From positions 1-64,000 of the forward strand of contig JACKQL020000144.1 in NCBI GenBank assembly GCA_018296165.2: 64,000 nt of DNA, given 5' to 3'. A model generated the notes under the pieces. It was not told the origin of the DNA and did no database searches. It was given only the letters and a program-made list of their open reading frames with translations. Both the position numbers and the translations under genes were made by a program. The stretch is from Termitomyces sp. T153. Taxonomy: Eukaryota; Basidiomycota; Agaricomycetes; Agaricales; Lyophyllaceae. Positions 43,929 through 54,197 of this stretch are shown in pieces (the stretch's first letter is position 1; each line of letters begins with the position of its first letter).

Positions 43929-45052
43929 TATCAGGTTCCACTGACCATGGGGGCTCAGCTGCACTGGGCAAATCCTTACTAGGCAGACATGATTCTCTGC
44001 ACTAATAACTGGGGCACTTGGAGAAGTTATAAATGTGGGGAACTTGCAAGGATAAGTGATGGGAAGTGATCCAAGCAAGTCTGGGGTGGTCCGGAAGAGT
44101 GTAGGACAAGTTGTGGGGAAAGGGACAAGCTTGGCAGGGTGTCAGGTACAAGTCCATAAGCAAGTATTGTAGGTGCAGAGGAAGCAGAGGCTACACAAGT
44201 GATGGGAGCAGAGCTGGAGCTTGATGGGGGATTAATGGAAGTTGATGGAGTTTAGGGCTGAGCAGGTAGCAAGGTCTGGAGTTGGTTTAAAGAATGTTTG
44301 AGGTTTGCAATTGTAAGTGTGAATTCATAAAAGCATTAAAAAGGACTTGAGCATGAGGAGGAAAACAGATCAAATGAGACAAGATGGAGCTGAACAGAGT
44401 GAGATGGAGTCAAGATGAGATTGAGACAAGAACAAAAATAGATTCAGGTGGAGATACAAAATGATAACAAGGACAATAATGGAATGGAGATGAGACAAGA
44501 CTGGGAGACTGAGAGTCAAGGAAATGTAACATGGGACATAGAACACAAGAGAGAAACAATCAGACCATAGGTAATGTTAAGCAATATTAAGACTAGAGTA
44601 CAAGGAGCTACTCTATGACTTATATACTGGCTACTAGAGTGCTCTGGGGGACAGTGGGTGTGGCAGTGGGGCTTGGCAGAGCTCAGCAGAGTCAACAGGT
44701 GTCAGTTGTGATCAGAGGGTGGGCTGTGTTGATATCTTAGCCATCCCAAAGTTGTCATGATACTCCAGAGTAGGTTGGGGGGAACTAGAGTGATGAGTTA
44801 ATAATGTGTGATGGAGTCAGGAACAGTGGGGGATGGTTCCAGGGGAGCCAGGGGAAGTGTTGGTGGCTGCAGAGAAGTTGTTGGAGTTGGCCAGGAAGCC
44901 ATCAAAGTTAGCTGGAGAAGCACTGGAATTAGCCAAAGTAGGTGCAGAGTATAGACAATGGTTTGGGGAAGTTGACAGAGTGTGGGGGGAGGCTCTGGGG
45001 GAGTGGGCAGGTTGGGAACAATGTGCAGGGGTCCAGGGAGTGGGTTGTGACA
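43929..45052 (-). repeat. 3' LTR of the complete family B element
   Basis: 1,124 bp; TGTCACAACCCACTCCC to ..GGAACCTGATA on the minus strand (the terminal CA is mutated to TA). The TATA-type motif is near 44,620. Confidence 0.88.
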
Positions 45053-45840
45053 TCACCCCCCCTTCAGTGTCAAGACCCTTGATATATGGGGCTCAGGTTG
45101 GAGATCAATGGGGCATGGGAATCAAAGCCAAGCAATATTAATCAAACTGCAGTAAGCAGTAGCAGTGTGGGAGATGAAGTCAAAGCATGGCCACCATTTG
45201 TCAGGGGGCTCTTCCCAAGTCATTAAAAGATTCAGATGCACTCCAAGATTCCAAAAAAAAAAAAAAATTTCATCATGTCCTCTTTAGCTTATTTGTCTGG
45301 CTCCTCTGCCCCTCTATTCTCTGACAACAATTGTGTGAGTGAGCTGACAGAGTATGACAGCAAGCAGGAAGAATTTGAGTCTTGGCATTGGATTGGCACC
45401 ATATACTATAGTTATGAGTCCCTTACTCCTGCTTTCCTAAAGAGGCTGAAAGTATGGCAGAATTGTCTGTGGCAGTAGTGGGTTCATCTGGCGGCTCCAC
45501 TTATGAGAGGGGCTCAGAGTGGGTTAGTTGAGCCTGTCCTGTAAGACCAAGTTTGGCAGTAGGGAATGTTAAGGGGGTTCCAGAGTTATAGAGGGTCTTG
45601 CAGGCAGAGGTGACAGTGGAGGTATTTGCAAGGGCATTGGGGTGGGCATGGAGTCCCCCAATGTTGGAGTGGTGTCAAAATGAGGCCCTGGTAAGTTTTC
45701 TAGGTCTTTCCCTGTGTGTTTGCTGACTAGCTGTTCCAGTGTACCCTCTGTGCTTAGCAGGGCAAACTTTATGAGTTCAACAAGCCCTCTATGGGCTCTT
45801 GTCATGATACATCAGTTTGCCTTCTATGCTGTGTAAGGCA
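45053..45840. other. 3' internal segment of family B; A15 tract; related to family C gag region
   Basis: Contains a 15-base poly-A run (45,253-45,267) followed by a 66-codon + strand frame (45,274-45,478; SDNNCVSELTEYDSKQEEFE) of unknown identity. 45,470-45,880 resembles 52,890-53,340 of family C (ggcagt(a/g)gtgggtt/ctc..., gcatgagaagtgct). Confidence 0.45.
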
Positions 45841-46990
45841 TGAGAAGTGCTTGATCTTGCTGGACTGGCAGGCAGCCTGTATTGCTATGGAGCAAAGGTG
45901 GGAGGAGGGGTGGGTGCAAGGTCAGCTGAGTGAGGCATGGAAGGCAAGGACATTAGGGCAGGGTTGGGTCTGGAGGGAGGAGGGAGCATAAGGCAGCCAG
46001 TGGAGAAGATGGGACCCCTGTGGGGTGGAAGAAGGGAGGGGGCACTAGTGGCGGAGGACAAAGGAAAGTGGAGAGCCTCCCTGCTGCCAGAGGCAGGGCC
46101 CAGCAAGAGGCTGTGGGGTCAGGCAGTGATGGTGGGTCCTCTAGGGCCTCATATCTACTCTCCCCATTCAGGTATGCCATTAAAGCAGCCATCAAGCTCC
46201 CCAAAACCTGTGCTCTCAATTACCAAGGTCTTCCTTTGTCAGCAGGTGGAAGCTCTGTCAATAGCATTAGTGGCATGGGAGGGTGAACTCTGCAAGGTAG
46301 GGGAGAATTGTGACATGGTGTGGAGGAAGAGGAATGTAGCATGGCAGGACTATGACATGGTGGTGCAGACTGCCATGGTGAGGTCATTGGAAGTATGGAG
46401 TCTGTGAGAGTGCCTGTCTCAGTCAGAGGCATAGTCTGCAGGGGAGGCAGAAGGGCAGCAGGTATTGTCAGAAGAGAGTGCACTGCAGGCAGAGATGGAG
46501 GCTGCAAGGCAGAAGAAGGAGTGGCTGGTCAGTGAGGTGGCCTTGGGGCAGGCGGGCATTCTGCATAAGTGTCCTTATCATTTTACAATTCTTACTAACA
46601 AGTTTTGGGGCAGGTTATGTGTGGGAGCACTGAGTCCTTTTGGATGGGGCTTCTGCCACATTTGCATCAATCCAGAATGGGCTGGTGCAGATGCCTGTGA
46701 ACTGACCTCTGGAGTTAGAGCAGGGAGTGGAAGGATGGAGAGGTTGTTGGCAGGGCATCAGTAGCAAAATGCAGTGGCCCCAGGGTCATGGTGGAAGGTG
46801 GCAGTGGATGCAGGGGAGGTGTTACCAGGGCTTGCAGAGGTCCTGGCAGTGGTCCAAGTGCAGATGGAGGTGGATTTGGGGATTGGGGAAGGAGGGAGTA
46901 AAGGAGCTCTAGAGGAGGAGAGAGTGTGAGAGGGTGGTTGGGCCTCACTCTCTTGTTGTCTTGAGTTCTGTCATGCACTGTTTCTCCTTT
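45841..46990 (+). pseudogene. Coiled-coil ORF antisense to family B (complete copy)
   Basis: The open frame 45,937-46,407 carries AEDKGKWRASLLPEAGPSKR, MVGPLGPHIYSPHSG and a charged helix block (WEGELCKVGENCDMVWRKR). After a stop it resumes at 46,465 with MEAARQKKEWLVSEVALGQ, then a Val/Glu-rich tail (PGLAEVLAVVQVQMEVDL-like frames to about 46,930). The same blocks occur in copy 1 (8.25-9.03 kb). Proteins with KGK.RAS..EAGPSKR and long Arg/Glu coiled coils are frequent near repeats in Agaricomycete genomes; their role is unknown to me. Confidence 0.6.
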
Positions 46991-47799
46991 TCTATAGTAT
47001 ATTTATGTTGAATACAGTGCTTGGTTGGTGCTCCTGGGCATGCATAGTGAGACTTTAGCTTGTGTGAGGAGTGAAATAAGTGAAAACACACAGGGGTACT
47101 AGTGGGAGTTGAATCCCTAGTGAAACCAGAGGCAGGAATTAAGCCCACTAGTGCCATTTGTGTTGGCTAGTCCTGGAGTTGTCAGGGCTTGGCAGAGCAT
47201 TGTAGGAGAGGATCCCAAGGCTTGCTGGAGGTGTTGGAGGTCTTTCTGCAGATCTTTGGCATGTCTTGGAGTGTTGATGGGTAGCAATGTTTAAGCTTGC
47301 TCCTTGGGGTTTTAAGTAAAAGTTGTAGGGGTTGTCCTCAGATCTGTGGCAGAGTCAAGCATTGTGCTGGCTTGGGGGGGGCAGAAGTCTTCTAGTGGTT
47401 TGACCTTGTGCCAATGTGGCTAGCAGGGGTGGTGGAGGCTCTTTTTGATGATGGTGGGGGTGGTGGAGTGAAGTTTGTTCTTGGTGGTGGGGCCAGATGG
47501 AGGCAGGAGCCCTTGGCAGCATAGCAGCAGGGTTCCTAGATGGGGTGGTCCTTGTAGTAAATCAGTAGAGAGTTGTTTTATGTGCCAGCTATGCTGTGGG
47601 TTGGATTAGCATAGGGGTGGAGGTACATCCTTAGGATGTGGATTGCAATCCCTTGGTTGGTGGTGTCCAGAGTTTCACATTTTGGTGGGGTTGTGCATGG
47701 GTAGGAGTTTGTCAACCTCTGGAGTATTGTGTTTCATTGGAGGTGTACTTGGTTTAGGGTTTTGCTGTGCTCTGGAGTGCTGTTGATGAGGGGGCAGAG

Positions 47800-48900
47800 T
47801 ACAAGGTGACCAGTCTCAATGAGATTCTTCTGGTCCAGGGTTGGGGTTTGTAGGTTCTATGCTATCTACATGACATTCCTCTTTATTCCTTGCCAAAGGT
47901 AAGTCCAGAGATGGGTGGAGGAGTCTTACATATTTCTGGCATTTTCCAGAGCCTGAGGTGCTGCTGGGGTTGTATTGATGGATGCTTCTTTTTGGTGGAG
48001 GCAGCATGGGGTTTGGTTGGTGAGTGGCTTGTCCTGGTGGAGGTGCTTCAGGCAAGGGAGGAGTTTGGGGTTGTTGTTCCATGGATTGCTGGGGGTTAGG
48101 GCAGGTGGTAGTGTGCAGATTAGAGGTTGTATTGGAGGTTCAAGGGTTGCTGTTTCATTAGCAGAGTTGTGCTGAGGATTGTATTGAGGATCCAGAGGTT
48201 GACCACTTATTGGTGGAGTTGCATTGAGAATTGTATTGAGGGTCTAGAGGTTGTTGGCTTGTTGGTGGGGTTGCATGGAGCCAGTGAAATGGAGGCAGTG
48301 TGAGAGTTGATGGGTTTTTGTCCCTTCTCAGGGTGGAGCCAGCGAGTGGAGGCAGCACAAGGGTTGGCAAAGTGTTGACTTTACTGGCAGAGCTCTTTTA
48401 GGTTTGGTGGACTGGGCTGGGGTTGGTTTGGGGGTGAGCTCAGGGTTTCAGGCAGTGGTTTTCATTCCTTCCCAGAGTGGGGCTAGCAGTGGAGATGGCA
48501 CAGGGTTGGTGGAGTGTTGGCTCACTGGTGGAGCTCTCTTGGATTTGTTGGAATGGGGTGGGGTTGGCTTGGGTGAGCTCAGAACTTCACTTCTTTCTTT
48601 AGAGTAGGAGTTAGCAGCCTGGAGTTAGCATGAGGGTTGTTCAGTGGGTGGTTTGTCAACAGAGTTGATTTTGGAGGGGGTGCAGAGTAGGGGATGGGGT
48701 TCAGGGCATGGTTTTTTTTGTCGGTCTATCATTTCCATCATGAGAACCAGAGGTCTGGAGTCAGTGTGGGGGGGTGGGATTGGGTCTTGAGTTAGTGTGG
48801 GGGGGGCAGAATTGGGTCTTGGCTTGTTGGCAGGATTGTGTCAGAGATGACATGAGTAAAAGGGGGGTTCCAGAGTGGGGTTTTCTTCTTTATTCAAATC
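47800..48900 (-). repeat. Degenerate tandem repeats of family B (complete copy)
   Basis: Repeated blocks of gtggagttgcattgag(g/a)...ttgtattgag..ggtc(t/c)agaggttg and tcattccttcccagagtggggc(t/c)agc. These match the 10.8-11.9 kb array in type but with different unit lengths (about 60-180 bp). The minus-strand peptides are Pro/Ser/Asn-rich. 46,991-47,800 and 48,900-49,850 have no recognisable domain. Confidence 0.5.
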
Positions 48901-49849
48901 AGCACAACATGCAGGTGTTTAATGGAAATTACCACTGAGTGGCAGAGTTGTTGAAATAAGTGGCTATGGTCCCCAGAGTCATGCTTGGACCAGCTGGGTG
49001 GGTTCTAGCAGTTCTCCAAGAGCTTGGGTGGGTCTGGCCATTGCCCAGATATTCAAGATCACTTATTTCACATTAGAAAGTGGTTGTCCACAGGTGCTGG
49101 AGGGTGGTGGTGGGAGTTGGTTGTACAGGAGCATTGCTGGAGACTCCCAGGGGGTTATGGCAGGGTAGGGTGATTCATGCTCTGGAGTAGTCCAAAGGTC
49201 CCTATGAATGGAGTGGAGGTAGGTTCTGGCACTGTGGAGCAATCAACAAGATTTCTGATCATAGGAGAAGGGTACTACTTCTTTAAAGGGTATCACTAGT
49301 TTCTTGATTGTTGAGGTGGAGTTGGAGGAGCCACTTGCTGTTCTTGGCATCTAGTTGATCTCCAGCAGATGTGGTTTGGTCGCTTGAGATATTGATGAAC
49401 TTGGGGGAAACTGCTTTGCAAGTTCAGAGTTTATTCTTTTGGTGGGAAATCAATTTTGTCAGAGGGGTGGAATAGGGCAACGGTGAGGCTGTGACTCTGG
49501 AGTGGGGTTGAGGCATGTAATGCCATTGCTCAGGGTTGACCTTCAGAGGGTGGAGTTGGGTTGCATGGTGCCTTGGAGTGGAGGAGACTATGTTAGGTGT
49601 CTGGAGTCTATTGTTTCACTAGGTGATCAAGGTTGAGGAGGATGGGGGAGGGGTGGTGGTTCCTAGGGGCAGAGGTCAGGCATGTGATGTCCTTGCCCAT
49701 CATGAGTGGAGGCGGCATTCCCTCAAATGTTGATTTGTTGTGGGTGGGGGTGGTATTTTCTTTAATGTCAGTTTGTTGTTGGTGGGAGGAGGGGGGTGGC
49801 AGCATCTCCTTGATATTGATTTGAAGTGGGGTGCTACTTGCTCCTTGGG

Positions 49850-50830
49850 GGATGTATCAGCAAACTTAGGACACTCTGGGAGACTACTTTGTATAGAGTT
49901 TGTCTCTGGGTGCTCCAGCAGTGTGGCCCTTGTTTAAGAGATATTTTCTTGTACAAGAGTGGAGTGGTTCAGGGTTGGTAGTCAAGGGTTGGACCCTGCT
50001 GAGTGCATGCTATAGGAACATTGTTGATGAGTCCTTATCAGGAATTCCCTCCAAGGATGTTGGAGTCAAGATGGGGGCTCTGGAGCTGTGTTACCAGGGT
50101 CCAGAGTGGTGTGGAGGGGTCCAGAGTAGCCTGGAGTAGTAGGTCAAGGCATCCTAGACCTTGGGCAGGGTCATTGGGGTTTTTGAATTGTTTGGCAGGA
50201 GAAGCCCCTCAAGGGGCATTTGGGCATATCCTCTTTATTGTTGGGGTTTCCTGGGCTCAGGATAGTCAGGTGTGGAGTCCATAGTGCAGTCTTGAAGGTG
50301 ATGGCAGGGCTTTTTTCTTCCTTGGGAGAACATGTCAGCAAATTCAGAGTATTCCAAGGAACTACTTCATGTGGAGTTTTCTTTCTTATACTTCATTCTA
50401 GCAGGGTGACTTCTGTGCTGGGGGGGGGGGAGTTCTTTTGCTAGAGGTGGTGTAGTCTGGTAGTGAGAGGGCAGAGGTCTCATTGATGATGGCATGCAGA
50501 TAAGGGCAGTGTCAAGCATTCCAATGTCAGAGGCTTCTGATTGAGTGGGAGGGGGTGTTGAAGTAGTGGCAGAGGGGTCCAGAGTTGTTCAGTATTGCGA
50601 GTTGGGGTGCCATGGTTCTCCATATTGACTTCAAGGATTGTTGGAGCATCCTTGGGGTGCATTTCAAGGAGGCAGGGCAGATGTGCATATCCCTTCCTTG
50701 AGAGAACATGTCAGCAAGTTCAGAGCACTCTGGGGAATTACTTCATGTGGAATTCTCTTTTTCCTAGGGTTTGTTGTGGCAGAGTGACTTCTGTGCTGGG
50801 GAGTTCTTCTGCTGGAGTTGGATTGGAGGT
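49850..50830 (-). pseudogene. Three protease-RT linker modules in family B
   Basis: On the minus strand, LPECPKFADTS (about 49,855-49,900), EYSEFADMFSQG (about 50,333-50,375) and ECSELADMFSQG (about 50,710-50,755) are successive versions of the EYHEFADVFS segment. Each is followed upstream by a similar stretch (gcagagtgacttctgtgctgg on the + strand in the last two). Spacings are about 470 and 375 bp. No RT follows. Confidence 0.6.
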
Positions 50831-50999
50831 GTCGGGGTCCCATCACATGTTGGGCAGAGATGATGGCCAGGTTGGCCAAAGGATTCTAACTGATTTTAGT
50901 AGTGGGCTTCTATGTCTGGGGCATAGCACCTATCTTGGAATTGTGAGTTATTGTTGGGCAGAGATGGGACTGCTGGTTTGGGCTTGATTCCAATGATGG

Positions 51000-51712
51000 C
51001 AGAGCTAGCTTTGGAGGGTTGACCTTCTTGGAGTTGAGTGTGGGTGAGGTGTGGGAGTCAGATGATCTACTGGCAAAGTAGTGGGGCTTTGTTTCTTCAT
51101 TGTGAATGAGGGGGCACCATCAGAGGTTTGTTAGGCCATTTACTGGTGACTGGTGGATTTCAATGAAGCTGCGGAATAGGGCCAATGGGTCCAGAAGCGG
51201 GGTTTAGGGAAGTGTGTTCTCAGAGATCTTCTTGCTGTTCTGGCAGGATGGCAATTTGCTTTCTATGCAGTGAGTGATTTCCTTTGGCAGAGGTTGTTAT
51301 TGTGTTGGAGAATGGTGTAGATGCAGTGCCAGAGGAGTCATCAAGCAATAGATGGGGTTATCACCAGGGTGGGTGGGTATTGATTTGGAGATGTTGTAGT
51401 CAACCTTTAGTGGGAGGCAGAGCTGGTGGAGAAGGTGGGGGAAGCATAGGAGGTGTGGGTGGTGGTGGTGCAGGGTTGGGCTTAAGCCAAGGGAGTGTCT
51501 GTGGAAAGAGTCATTGTATAAGTGTGACCAGAGCAGAGGGGACTTTTGGTGTCAGGTCCATGATTCAATGTGCCTTGGCAAACAGAGCAAGATCAAACAA
51601 ATCATGGGGGTTTCCAGGCATGGGCTGACTATAGACCTTAAGAGTTCCAACAGAGTGTGTATGGAGTTAATTGCAGACATCACAAATAGGGTAAGGGAGA
51701 GTCTTGATATTA
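51000..51712 (-). pseudogene. Gag-like 5' region of complete family B element
   Basis: Collinear with 14,986-16,222 of copy 1 (shared gagcagaggggacttt, caatgtgccttggcaa and agtcttgatat). No domain is recognised; the placement next to the 5' LTR suggests gag. Confidence 0.4.
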
Positions 51713-52868
51713 TGTCAGGTTCTGCTGACCACAGGGGCTCAGCTGCACTGGGTGAATACTTACTAGGTGGACATGATTTTCTGCACTAACAACTGGGCAC
51801 TTGGAGAAGTTCTAAATGTGGGGAACCTATGAGGATAAGTGATGGGAAGTGATCTGAGCAAGTCCAGGGTGGTCCAGAAGAGTATAGGACAAGTTGTGGG
51901 GAAAGGGACAAGCTTGGCAGAGTGTCAGGTATGAGTCCATAAGCGAGTATTGTAGGTGTGGAGGAAGCAGAGGCTATGCAAGTGATGGGAGTGGAGCTGG
52001 AGCTTGATAGGAGATTAATGGAAGTTGATGAGGGATCAACAGAAGTTGATGGAGTTTGGGGCCTAGCAGGTAGCAAGGTCCAGAGTTGGTTTAAAGAATG
52101 TTTGAGGTTTGCAATCATAAGTGTGGAATTCATAAAAGCATTAAGGGTTGAAAAGGACTTGAGCATGAGGAGGAAAACAGATCAAATGAGATGAGACAGA
52201 GCTGAATGGAGTGAGATGGAGTCAAGGCAAGATTGAGACAAGAATAAAAATAGATTCAGGTGGAGATACAAAATGATAATGAGGACAATAATGGAATGGA
52301 GATGAGATAAGACTGGGAGACTGAGAGTAAAGGAAATATAACATGGGACATGGAACATAAGAGAGAAATAATCAGACCATAGGTAACATTAAGCAATATT
52401 AAGACTAGAGTATGAGGAGCTACTCTATAACTTATATACTGGCTACTGGTGTGCTCTGGGGGACAGAGGGTGTGGCAGCAGGGCTTGGCAGAGCTCAGCA
52501 TTGTGATCAGAGGGTGGGCCATGTTGATATCTTAATGGGATCAGTTGGGAACATGAGCCATCCCAAGGTTGTCATGATACTCTGGAGTAGGTCGGGGGAA
52601 CCAGAGTGATGAGTTGATGATGTGTGATAGAGTCAGGAACAGTGGGGGATGGTTCCAGAGGAGCCAGGGAAAGTGTTGGTGGCTGTGGAGAAGTTATTGG
52701 AGTTGGCCAGGGGGCTGTTGGAGTTAGCTAGAAAAGCATTGGAATGAGCCAGAGTGAGTGCAGAGGGTAGACAATGGTTTGGGGAGGTTGATGGGGCATT
52801 GGGGGAGGCTCTGGGGGAGTGGGCAGGTTGGGAACAACATGCGGGGGTCCAGAGAGTGGGTCGTGACA
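51713..52868 (-). repeat. 5' LTR of the complete family B element
   Basis: 1,156 bp; TGTCACGACCCACTCTC to AGAACCTGACA on the minus strand. It shows numerous differences from its partner at 43,929-45,052, including indels, so the insertion is old. Confidence 0.88.
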
Positions 52869-54133
52869 AGTGCTGCATTAATTGGGGTTACCAGAGCTAT
52901 CTATGGCAGTGGTGGGCTCCTCCAGGGGTTCTTTGCATGCAAGGGGGTCAGGACTATCCTAACATTTGGTTCCAGCACCTCAAACCTGTTCTTCAAGGCC
53001 AAGTCAGGGGGTAGGGTTTGCTTAGGTTGTCTCTGAGGCTACTAAGATACCTCAGGCAGAGGTAATGCTAGAGATGTTTGCAGAGGCAGTAGGGTGAGCA
53101 TGGAGTTCTTCAACTCTAGAATGGTGTCAAAACAAAGCTCCAGTAAGTTGCCAGGTTTGTCCTCTTTGTACTCTAGTTAATTCTTTCTCTTAGTGCATTC
53201 TTTGTGCCTGGTGGAGGGAGCCTTGTGAGTTCAAGGGGCTAGTGGTAGGACCTTGCTGAGACTCCTCCATATGCCTTCCATGTTGCCTGAAGCATGAGAA
53301 GTGCTCTGTCTTGCTGGAGTAGTGTGTTAGGAGGTTTGATGGAGGACTTGGGCTTTGGCTGCCCAGGTGGAGCTCACCATGTGGTGGAGCCCAAAGGAAC
53401 AGCACAGCCATCCATACTAGGCTGCAAGGCTGTTTAGGCAGAGGCAATCATGGTGACAGGCATAGGCATACAACCAGACTCAAGTGCCACTAGTCTGCTC
53501 TTGAGTCCAGAAACAAGAGTGAGCAGTCTCTCAATAGAAGATTCCAGGTTGGCAAAGGCATCAGTTAGAGTTGGCATAGAGTCCATAGAGGTCAGAGTGA
53601 GGCCAAAGGTAGGTGTTAGGTTGAATGTCATAGGCTAGAGGTGTAGACAATATAGGAACCAATCAAGATATGAGGGGAACAAACACTCCATGAATAAACT
53701 CAACAAGAGCAAGCTAGTGCAGGCAATGAGTGAGTGTCAAAGGAGCAGAACAGTGGCTCAGAGGCAGGCAAGGGGTGAGTGCAGTGAGCCAAGCAATGTG
53801 GCAATGCTGGGGTTCTCACAATTAGTTCACTGGATAGACCTGGGGAATGTTGCTATTGATTAGTCAAAGGATATTCTATCCTTGCAACCAGCTTATATAC
53901 TACATCTGTGGCTATGCTATGACTAATACTATATGTGGTAAGTGGCCCAGATATGCTAAGCAGTAATGACTATTAACATGTCACAAGGAGAAATAGGGTC
54001 CAATGACTACAAAGGGCTGACTAGTACAAGACAAAAGGGAAGTAGGGGTTGTCAAGTGGCCAGTCCAGTAACATACTATGTGGCTAAGCCCAAAATGGGG
54101 TTGGACTACCCACAGAAGGGTTGTTCCCTTACA
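52869..54133 (-). mobile_element. Family C element: 5' LTR and gag start (-)
   Basis: LTR 53,669-54,133 (TGTAAGGGAACAACC...CCCCTCATA, 465 bp, minus). The internal region runs down and is cut at 52,873 by the complete family B insertion. From 53,631 a frame opens with MTFNLTPTFGLTLTSMDSM, then LTDAFANLESSIERLLTLVS and KSRLVALESG. Such an N-terminal coiled coil is typical of basidiomycete gypsy gag. Later gag text is scrambled (KTEHFSCFRQHGRHMEE frame at 53,300). Confidence 0.7.
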
Positions 54134-54197
54134 ATCACATCTGCCTAGCAAGGACTTGCCTACTTAAGCTGAGCCCCTGTAGTTAGCAAAACCTGAT
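54134..54197 (+). repeat. 3' end fragment of a family B LTR (+)
   Basis: ctagcaaggacttgcc through agcaaaacctgata matches the last 60 bases of the + LTR at 26,636-27,664. It sits between the family C LTR and the truncated copia RT, so two breakpoints meet here. Confidence 0.75.

Larger units (their letters stand above)
43929..52868 (-). mobile_element. Complete family B LTR element (8.94 kb), apparently non-autonomous
   Basis: LTRs at 51,713-52,868 (5') and 43,929-45,052 (3'), both minus. Perfect target-site duplication AGTGC at 43,924-43,928 and 52,869-52,873. Candidate primer-binding region TAATATCAAGACTC next to the 5' LTR; polypurine tract ACTGAAGGGGGGGTGA next to the 3' LTR. The 6.66-kb internal part has a gag-like start, three protease-RT linker modules, degenerate peptide repeats and a + strand coiled-coil ORF. 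No RT palm, RNase H, integrase core or chromodomain is recognisable, so it would depend on another element for movement. Confidence 0.85.

Noticed and set aside
45253..45267. Poly-A tail of a LINE/SINE insertion
   Set aside because: No target-site duplication or retroposon body was found; it lies inside the family B element.
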